From UBA7672 sp963784415 (GTDB lineage: Bacteria > Pseudomonadota > Alphaproteobacteria > Caulobacterales > Hyphomonadaceae), in the NCBI GenBank assembly GCA_963784415.1, contig CAWARK010000013.1:369442-433441 (forward strand): a stretch of 64,000 nt of DNA. The letters run 5' to 3'. The position numbers were made by a program, and so were the translations under genes. Positions within the stretch are counted from its first letter, which is position 1. Each line of letters begins with the position of its first letter. The notes below the pieces were generated by a model that saw only the letters and a list, made by a program, of their open reading frames with translations, searched no databases and was not told the DNA's origin. Positions 59,023-64,000 of this stretch are shown here, in pieces.

Positions 59023-60230
59023 TGGCACGCGTCTCCCGTCACACCCCGGCTAGCCTGGCGGGGCGAGATATAGGGATGCGAGCCGTCGAGTTTGAGTCTC
59101 CCCCGACTGATCAGCCTTCGAATAGCGTCGTCCGGCATCGGCGCAAAATCCACCGGGTAATCCCTGAGATTTCCGAGCGCCTCAAGCGGCCCGCCATCAC
59201 CAAGAGGAAGCTTTGAATCGTCCTGTCCAAGATATGGCATGATGAAGCCCTGAATCAGCCCGGCGTCCTTCCACTGATGAAGATTGCTCATCTTCGACCG
59301 GTGCAACTGTCGGTGGACGGACGCAAAGGACGCTTTCATGCGGTCGGCCCAAAAAATAGGCCGATCCTCTCCCGTCGGGAGACCGGGTTCTGCGATGCAG
59401 GCAATGACGACATCGACCCGTTTGCTGGCGAAGGCGTAGCGCTCAGGGCGGGTCGGATCGAAAGCGTCGACGCCGATATTGTCATAGACCCCGCCGTCGG
59501 TGAGCAGGAAGCGCTCAACGGTTTGCGTCTCACCTTGGCGGGCCCATTCCCGGTCGATGGCGGGCAGGAGAACCGGAAAGGCGGCTGAGGCGGCGACGGC
59601 TTCGCTGAGGCGCAGAGCACCCGTGCGCACCTGACCTGTCGGCCAGGTCCCCGACCCGTCCCGCGTGAAGCGGAAGACGGTCTGCCGGGAGAGGTCGGCG
59701 GCGTTGACCACCAGGTAGGGTCGTCCGGCGGGAAGATCGGCCAGCGCAGTCCGGCCCAGGATCGCCTCGTGCCGCAGGGCCATCTCGAACAAATCGGTCC
59801 GGGTCGTTAGCCGCCGTCCGTGAAAGCGGAAACGCCGGTTCGCATCAGCCTTCCGGTCCCAGCTTCTTGACAGAACCATTGCCAGCGTCCGCAGGACCGA
59901 CAAAGGAACGGCCGCGGTCATAGTTGCAAGTCGCGAACCCACAGCCTTGAGGCCGGTCCACGTGAAAAGGCCGGCGACGATCCGCCCCTGGATGCCCTCG
60001 GCGAGCACTTGCCGCACCTGACGCTCGAATTCCTCGAACGGTTGCGTTCGGGCGCAGTACATCCCCGCGAGGACGCTGCCGCCCGAGACACTTGAGATTA
60101 TCTCGACTCTTTCAAGAACACCCAGCGTGTGCAGACCGCGAAGGCACCCGAGATGAAACGCCATGGCGCGGGCCCCGCCGCCCGACAAGGCGAGGCCGAT
60201 CCTCAGTTTGCTGTCATTCAGGATCGACAT
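58995..60230 (-). CDS. Patatin-like phospholipase, possible effector
   Basis: 411 residues from the ATG at 60230 (GAGG six bases away). Oxyanion loop L-S-G-G-G-A-R-A at residues 15-22, nucleophile in S-S-V-S-G-G-S (Ser49; the usual first Gly of G-x-S-x-G is Ser), and the dyad Asp245 in L-T-D-G-G-V-Y-D-N. Hydrophobic stretches near 85-120 could touch the membrane. Patatins such as CapV kill infected cells by degrading phospholipids when switched on. It lies inside the operon, overlapping the MBL start, which favours an effector over a housekeeping lipase. Confidence 0.85.
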   Translation of the reverse strand: MSILNDSKLRIGLALSGGGARAMAFHLGCLRGLHTLGVLERVEIISSVSGGSVLAGMYCARTQPFEEFERQVRQVLAEGIQGRIVAGLFTWTGLKAVGSRLATMTAAVPLSVLRTLAMVLSRSWDRKADANRRFRFHGRRLTTRTDLFEMALRHEAILGRTALADLPAGRPYLVVNAADLSRQTVFRFTRDGSGTWPTGQVRTGALRLSEAVAASAAFPVLLPAIDREWARQGETQTVERFLLTDGGVYDNIGVDAFDPTRPERYAFASKRVDVVIACIAEPGLPTGEDRPIFWADRMKASFASVHRQLHRSKMSNLHQWKDAGLIQGFIMPYLGQDDSKLPLGDGGPLEALGNLRDYPVDFAPMPDDAIRRLISRGRLKLDGSHPYISPRQASRGVTGDACQCTRLKSST

Positions 60231-60270
60231 TGAACGCCTCTCGTGGCGCTGGTTTGCAGGACATCCTTGC

Positions 60271-61590
60271 CTACAACAGTGCCGTTTGAGGAAACAACAA
60301 CACCACGACAAGTGCCAGCACGGCGACAATCGCGCCCGCGCCCGCGACGACAGAAAACATTGCCTCTGCGCGGGCTGCGGGATCGAGCACCATCGCCCGA
60401 TAATCAGGATCAGGGACAAACCGATACAGGCGAGTCCGCCATTTTTGGCGCATATCCCGCTGCAAGTGCATGAAGATCCAGCCGCTTATGATCACCGCGG
60501 CAACGTAAAAGACTGCAACGAGCGCGAGAGCCTGGATCACCCAGCCGGGTGTTGTTGTGCCTATTTTAGCGGCGATCAACCCAACGCTCGTCGCTAGCGT
60601 CGCCGCCAATGCCATTGCAACTTGCCGCGTATTATCCGCGAGCTTAGCGGTGTCGTCTGCAACTGCCTTCCGCAAATCGCTTTGCGCCTTGATTGCTTCG
60701 CGAGTCAGGTCAGACAAGCTAAGCTGGTACGCCAGCCTGGCCCCCTGCAAAACGTTGGCGGTCACACGCGCGAAGGTCAACGCCGTAATCGCGATCGGTG
60801 GATGATTGGCACCCAGCTCAGCGACGAAGAGCCCATGGCGCCGTTCAGCCTCGACGCCATTTTCGTAAACCCAAGCGGCAGCGTCCCGGAGATCGTTGAA
60901 GCCTTTGAGTCCTAGGTCTCGCACGGCGCCTGTCGTGGGCGCGTCAAGTAGAGTATGAGGCGGCCCTCGAAACAACAGACTGCCGTCGCCTTTGATCTCA
61001 CCGGCAAGCGATTTCATCAGCGCTTGGGCGGATAGATCGGCGAAAGCTTGGAACGCAGTGTCTGCCCATTGCTCGTTTGACGCTGCGCTCCGCAGGATCC
61101 AGGTACGAATGTCCGCAGGCGCTAGAGGCGGGAGATTGTTCTCGCGCACCAGTTCACGCGGGCTTTTGGTCGGCGCCGCCGGACTGAAGATCTCTACAGA
61201 GTGCCACGGCCTTACGTCGGTGGCCAAGGTCGCAAAAGATATGGAGAGGGTGGCGACCTGCCAAACCGGGTCGGACCGCTCCTCACTCAGAAACGCCCGA
61301 AAGCCGGCCAATGTCACGATCTGCAGCGCGTCTTCGGTCCGCGGCTTGGTGACTGTAACGATGAAGGGCGCATAGTCAGCAGAAAGTTGCGCTGGGTCAG
61401 CGACTTCTCCAGCACTGTCGGCGATCTGAAACACCCAGTTCAACGCGGTCAGCAATGGGACCAACGTCTGTGCGTTAGGTGCAGCGAGGCCGGCAACAGT
61501 CAGGGCCGCCGGCGTTTCTGTGATCGTTGCAAGGCCTCGGGCGGCGAGCCCGTCAACCTCGTCGGCCAGAGCTCTCAGAGACAACAGCAT
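60271..61590 (-). CDS. Three-TM protein of unknown function
   Basis: 439 residues. The N-terminal 310 residues are soluble, Ala-rich and mostly helical, with T-L-V-P-L-L-T-A-L-N-W-V-F and a coiled-coil-like run before the membrane part (L-T-R-E-A-I-K-A-Q-S-D-L-R-K-A-V-A-D-D-T-A-K-L). Three helices follow: about 318-338, 346-370 and 410-436. Topology resembles membrane-associated sensors or pore-type effectors of conflict systems; no family recognised. It overlaps the preceding 244-aa gene by 38 bases and lies 40 bases before the patatin gene, so it is part of the operon. Confidence 0.6.
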   Translation of the reverse strand: MLLSLRALADEVDGLAARGLATITETPAALTVAGLAAPNAQTLVPLLTALNWVFQIADSAGEVADPAQLSADYAPFIVTVTKPRTEDALQIVTLAGFRAFLSEERSDPVWQVATLSISFATLATDVRPWHSVEIFSPAAPTKSPRELVRENNLPPLAPADIRTWILRSAASNEQWADTAFQAFADLSAQALMKSLAGEIKGDGSLLFRGPPHTLLDAPTTGAVRDLGLKGFNDLRDAAAWVYENGVEAERRHGLFVAELGANHPPIAITALTFARVTANVLQGARLAYQLSLSDLTREAIKAQSDLRKAVADDTAKLADNTRQVAMALAATLATSVGLIAAKIGTTTPGWVIQALALVAVFYVAAVIISGWIFMHLQRDMRQKWRTRLYRFVPDPDYRAMVLDPAARAEAMFSVVAGAGAIVAVLALVVVLLFPQTALL

Positions 61591-62287
61591 CCGTGTATTT
61601 TCTCGTCGTTATAATGAATTGAATTGTTCCGTCGGCTGTGACGATTTTTCGGACAGCTTGGCCTTCCAGGCCCGTATTGTAGTGGATCGTGACACCCTCT
61701 TCGGTTCGCACGACGCGCGTGATCGGTCGGCCAAGTTGGCCGCCGTCTGGGGGGAAGGCGACGCCCGCTAGACGTTTGCGTTTCACAAGTCGGCCGACGG
61801 ATTTCTTGAGGGACTCACATACCTGCTCGTCGGTGGGCTCGCCGGCCCCCATCCAAATCGCGTGATTAACGACGTCTTCAGTAACGTTCTCAGTGTTGCG
61901 AAGGACTTCAAATGCTCGCGACACGGCTGGCGCCACGCCGCCTGGCGGTAGGAGCTCGCGGTGGTCCTCCAAGGTGGTTCGCACCACCTCCTTAACGGCG
62001 GTGGTGAGTTCTCCGTTGGTCCGGTCACGTGTGACCTGGAGATAACGGATGAAATAATCAGTTAGGTCAGGTGCTGGTCGACCCATGCGATCCCGGGTCG
62101 AAATCTCCGCGTCGGCCGTCCCATCCACCACCCGCACGAGCGCCGATTTTTGAATAGCGTTTTTGTCGCCTACGAAGGCTTCGACGATCCGTCGAAGCCC
62201 AGCGATGCCCTCCCGCTCGACGAGCTCCAAAGCTTGGCCGTATCCGACATTGTAATCGGCGCCACCATCTCCTGTATCGTCCGTCAT
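61553..62287 (-). CDS. Unrecognised 244-residue protein of the operon
   Basis: The ATG overlaps the methyltransferase stop (ATGA). Residues 1-170 are mostly helical (A-L-E-L-V-E-R-E-G-I-A-G-L-R-R-I-V, L-T-T-A-V-K-E-V-V-R-T-T-L-E-D-H, V-C-E-S-L-K-K-S-V-G-R-L-V-K-R-K-R-L). Residues 190-235 look like paired beta-hairpins (I-T-R-V-V-R-T-E-E-G-V-T-I-H-Y and T-I-Q-F-I-I-T-T-R-K-Y). It ends S-S-G-R-R-G. I find no CD-NTase, beta-grasp or known catalytic motif. Role unknown; the basic helix and position after a methyltransferase would allow DNA binding. Confidence 0.55.
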   Translation of the reverse strand: MTDDTGDGGADYNVGYGQALELVEREGIAGLRRIVEAFVGDKNAIQKSALVRVVDGTADAEISTRDRMGRPAPDLTDYFIRYLQVTRDRTNGELTTAVKEVVRTTLEDHRELLPPGGVAPAVSRAFEVLRNTENVTEDVVNHAIWMGAGEPTDEQVCESLKKSVGRLVKRKRLAGVAFPPDGGQLGRPITRVVRTEEGVTIHYNTGLEGQAVRKIVTADGTIQFIITTRKYTDAVVSESSGRRG

Positions 62288-63603
62288 TGTGCCGCCTCCG
62301 CTTCGAGGTCGGAGAAGCGGCGGCCGTCGCTGAGGCGGACGGGCTCTTCACCCGTGAGGGTTCGCCAGCGGCGCAGCGTGAGGTCCACATAGGCCGGATC
62401 GATGTCGAGCCCGACGAACTTCCGGTCGACGCGCTCACATGCTATGAGAGTCGTGCCGGAGCCGAGGAACGCGTCGAGCACAACTTCATCGCGCTGAGTG
62501 ACGTCCAGGACGGCGTCGGCAACGAGGCTAGTGGGCTTCACTGTTGGGTGCAGAGCGAGATCCTGCCGCCTGCTGCCGCGGAACGTGTTGACCGACGGGT
62601 AGTCCCACACATTCGTGCGGTTGCGGCCGTGCTTGCCCAGCTCTACATTGTTGGCGTGAGGTTGATCGCCGACGCGGTAAACAAAAACGAGCTCGTGACG
62701 TGAACGGTAGAGCCCGCCCATCCCCGCATTCGACTTCCGCCATACGCATATGTTGAGCCGCTCGCCGTAGACTTGCGCTCCGGCGGCGGCGAGTTCCTCG
62801 ATGTGGTGGTGGTCCATGCAGACGAAGTGGACCGCCCCGTTGCGAGATACCCCGACACAGACACTCAGGACGATGGCGAGCCACGTCTTGAACTCTGCGA
62901 CCGACATCTCGCCGGAAGCTTCTGCGAACTCGCGGTGCTTGAACTTCCCCTTGCCGCCAACATGACCCTGGATACGCAGATTATACGGCGGGTCGAGGAA
63001 GGCTGCGGCCACCTCGGCGCCGTCGACCAGGATGCGAAGGAAATTAGCGTCTTTGGCGTCCCCGCATCCAACGCGATGGTGCCTGAGCACCCAGATATCG
63101 CCGAGACGCGTGACCGGTGTTGCCGGCGTCTCCGGGATCTCCTCTTCCTGCGGATCAGCGGCGCCTTCCGACAGGATGACGTCGGCCCGCTGCAGGGTGA
63201 ACCCGGTGAGTTCGATGTCGAACTCCTTGTCCAGCGAGATGGCGTCGAGTTCGACCTTGACTAGTTCGATGTCCCAGCTGGCGTCGAGAGCGATGGCATT
63301 GTCCGCGAGCCGCAGCGCCTTCTTCTCGATGTCGGTCAGGCCGGTGATCCGGATGGTCGGCACAGTTTCCAGGCCGAGTTCCATGGCGGCGATCAGGCGG
63401 GCGTGTCCCCCAATCACCACATCCTTTTCATCGATCAGGATCGGATTGGTGAACCCATACTGCTTGATTAGCTTCTTAAGCCGTCGGAGCTGATGTCGAT
63501 TATGGGTCCTGGCGTTGTTTACGTAGGGACGGAGTTCGGATGGCTTCCGCCATTCGAACGTGATTGAGCGATCCAGCGGACCGCCCGACGTAATGGCTGA
63601 CAT
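62284..63603 (-). CDS. ParB-fused DNA methyltransferase
   Basis: 439 residues. Residues 15-140 are a ParB/Srx-type domain (R-P-Y-V-N-N-A-R-T-H, V-I-G-G-H-A-R-L-I-A-A). Residues 165-435 are an N4/N6 methyltransferase of beta order: F-L-D-P-P-Y-N-L (203-210) first, then L-H-P-T-V-K-P and A-F-L-G-S-G-T-T (SAM site). ParB-MTase fusions are frequent on mobile elements and usually methylate without a restriction partner. AAGAGG stands seven bases before the ATG. It leads the E2-E1-JAB operon and may mark self DNA or belong to a mobile element carrying it. Confidence 0.88.
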   Translation of the reverse strand: MSAITSGGPLDRSITFEWRKPSELRPYVNNARTHNRHQLRRLKKLIKQYGFTNPILIDEKDVVIGGHARLIAAMELGLETVPTIRITGLTDIEKKALRLADNAIALDASWDIELVKVELDAISLDKEFDIELTGFTLQRADVILSEGAADPQEEEIPETPATPVTRLGDIWVLRHHRVGCGDAKDANFLRILVDGAEVAAAFLDPPYNLRIQGHVGGKGKFKHREFAEASGEMSVAEFKTWLAIVLSVCVGVSRNGAVHFVCMDHHHIEELAAAGAQVYGERLNICVWRKSNAGMGGLYRSRHELVFVYRVGDQPHANNVELGKHGRNRTNVWDYPSVNTFRGSRRQDLALHPTVKPTSLVADAVLDVTQRDEVVLDAFLGSGTTLIACERVDRKFVGLDIDPAYVDLTLRRWRTLTGEEPVRLSDGRRFSDLEAEAAQ

Positions 63604-63758
63604 TTTTGGCCTCTTTTCCGCGGAGTGTTTTCCGCAGAGAGAGGCTCGACCGGGTCATAGGCCGGGGGGCGGGTCAGTTTAGCCGGAACCGGGAATAAAT
63701 CGGGATCACAAGGCCTGATCCGGGATCAGTCTAAGCGAGACCAGGCTTGCCATTGGCT

Positions 63759-63998
63759 CTAATGCGCCGCGGCACCGACACCATCTCGTGGACGATCAGT
63801 GTTTTGCACTCGAAACAGCCAGAGGTCCCTGGTCTGGATGTGGGGCCAACACTTGATGACATGCGGCAAGAACATGTTTGCCCCGCCGACGATGGCTCTC
63901 TGCAACTCGCGGTTGAAGAGGACCTCCTCCAAGGTCACCTCATGACCTTCCTCATGGCCATGCCAGATCGCGAAGTGGAAGCTGCAGATCAGATGGAT
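63759..63998 (-). CDS. C-terminal end of an unidentified protein (runs off the window)
   Basis: 79 codons are open from the right edge to a TAG at 63759. The stretch has protein-like composition (H-L-I-C-S-F-H-F-A-I-W-H-G-H-E-E-G, V-I-K-C-W-P-H-I-Q-T-R-D-L-W-L-F) that its other frames lack. Family not recognised. It lies upstream of the methyltransferase on the same strand, 156 bases apart. Confidence 0.4.
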   Translation of the reverse strand: MHLICSFHFAIWHGHEEGHEVTLEEVLFNRELQRAIVGGANMFLPHVIKCWPHIQTRDLWLFRVQNTDRPRDGVGAAAH

Positions 63999-64000
63999 GA

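Noticed and set aside
61553..62287. The 244-aa operon protein as a CD-NTase
   Set aside because: No G-S and D-x-D nucleotidyltransferase signature and too short; the same check on the 439-aa TM protein also failed.
1..64000. CRISPR arrays, insertion sequences, integrases, rRNA, complete tRNA, origins, riboswitches
   Set aside because: Looked for regular spacer arrays, transposase or recombinase motifs and conserved RNA cores; none seen in the window.

Overview
The window looks like about 64 kb of a high-G+C alphaproteobacterial chromosome. Caulobacterales/Hyphomonadaceae-like or sphingomonad-like is my best guess, from the mix of BigR/SqrR-type regulators, Tat-exported hydrolases, a HWE-type kinase and a DUF4331/DUF4142/cupredoxin trio. 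No rRNA, intact tRNA, CRISPR array or transposase is visible, so the placement is inference.

Layout. 1-2.6 kb: the N-terminus of a CLC chloride channel, a secreted PPC-like protein, a decayed LysR fragment and a secreted protein of unknown role. 2.7-15.6 kb: a sulfide/persulfide island with two DsrE-type proteins, a 1-Cys peroxiredoxin, a persulfide-dioxygenase-like MBL protein, a TauE exporter, two ArsR regulators with the two-cysteine persulfide-sensor arrangement, thioredoxin 2, sulfide:quinone oxidoreductase, rhodanese and an RND pump. It ends in a perfect 144-bp tandem duplication. The palindromic motif ATGCGCAT recurs upstream of its genes. 15.7-26.6 kb: assorted genes (phospholipase D, EEP phosphodiesterase, TetR/hydrolase pair, AraC-type regulator, degenerate GGDEF/EAL-like protein, DUF4331/DUF4142/cupredoxin, carbonic anhydrase) with copies of a roughly 115-bp intergenic repeat between them. 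26.8-36.2 kb: two-component proteins, including an atypical FixJ-like regulator with a degraded receiver. 36-41 kb: a translationally coupled redox run (peroxiredoxin, DsbA-like, DipZ-like thioredoxin) with hydrolases and Dps. 41.2-48.2 kb: a TetR-controlled EmrAB-like pump, then pirin, F420-type reductase, azoreductase and LysR.

48.2-64 kb looks like a conflict/defence island. Going rightward, an MBL lipoprotein is bracketed by diverged direct repeats. After it comes a coupled four-gene operon of two ComF-like phosphoribosyltransferases, a divergent DprA/SLOG protein and a HAD phosphatase. A convergent P-loop ATPase of Sll1717-like type follows. Then comes a tightly packed leftward operon: ParB-DNA methyltransferase, an unknown 244-aa protein, a three-TM protein, a patatin phospholipase, an MBL-fold protein and a single-chain E2-E1-JAB fusion. 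It joins the conjugation and deconjugation enzymes of bacterial ubiquitin-like pathways to a CBASS-style lipase, but without a recognisable CD-NTase or ubiquitin-like protein. These two operons are the strongest candidates for undescribed systems.
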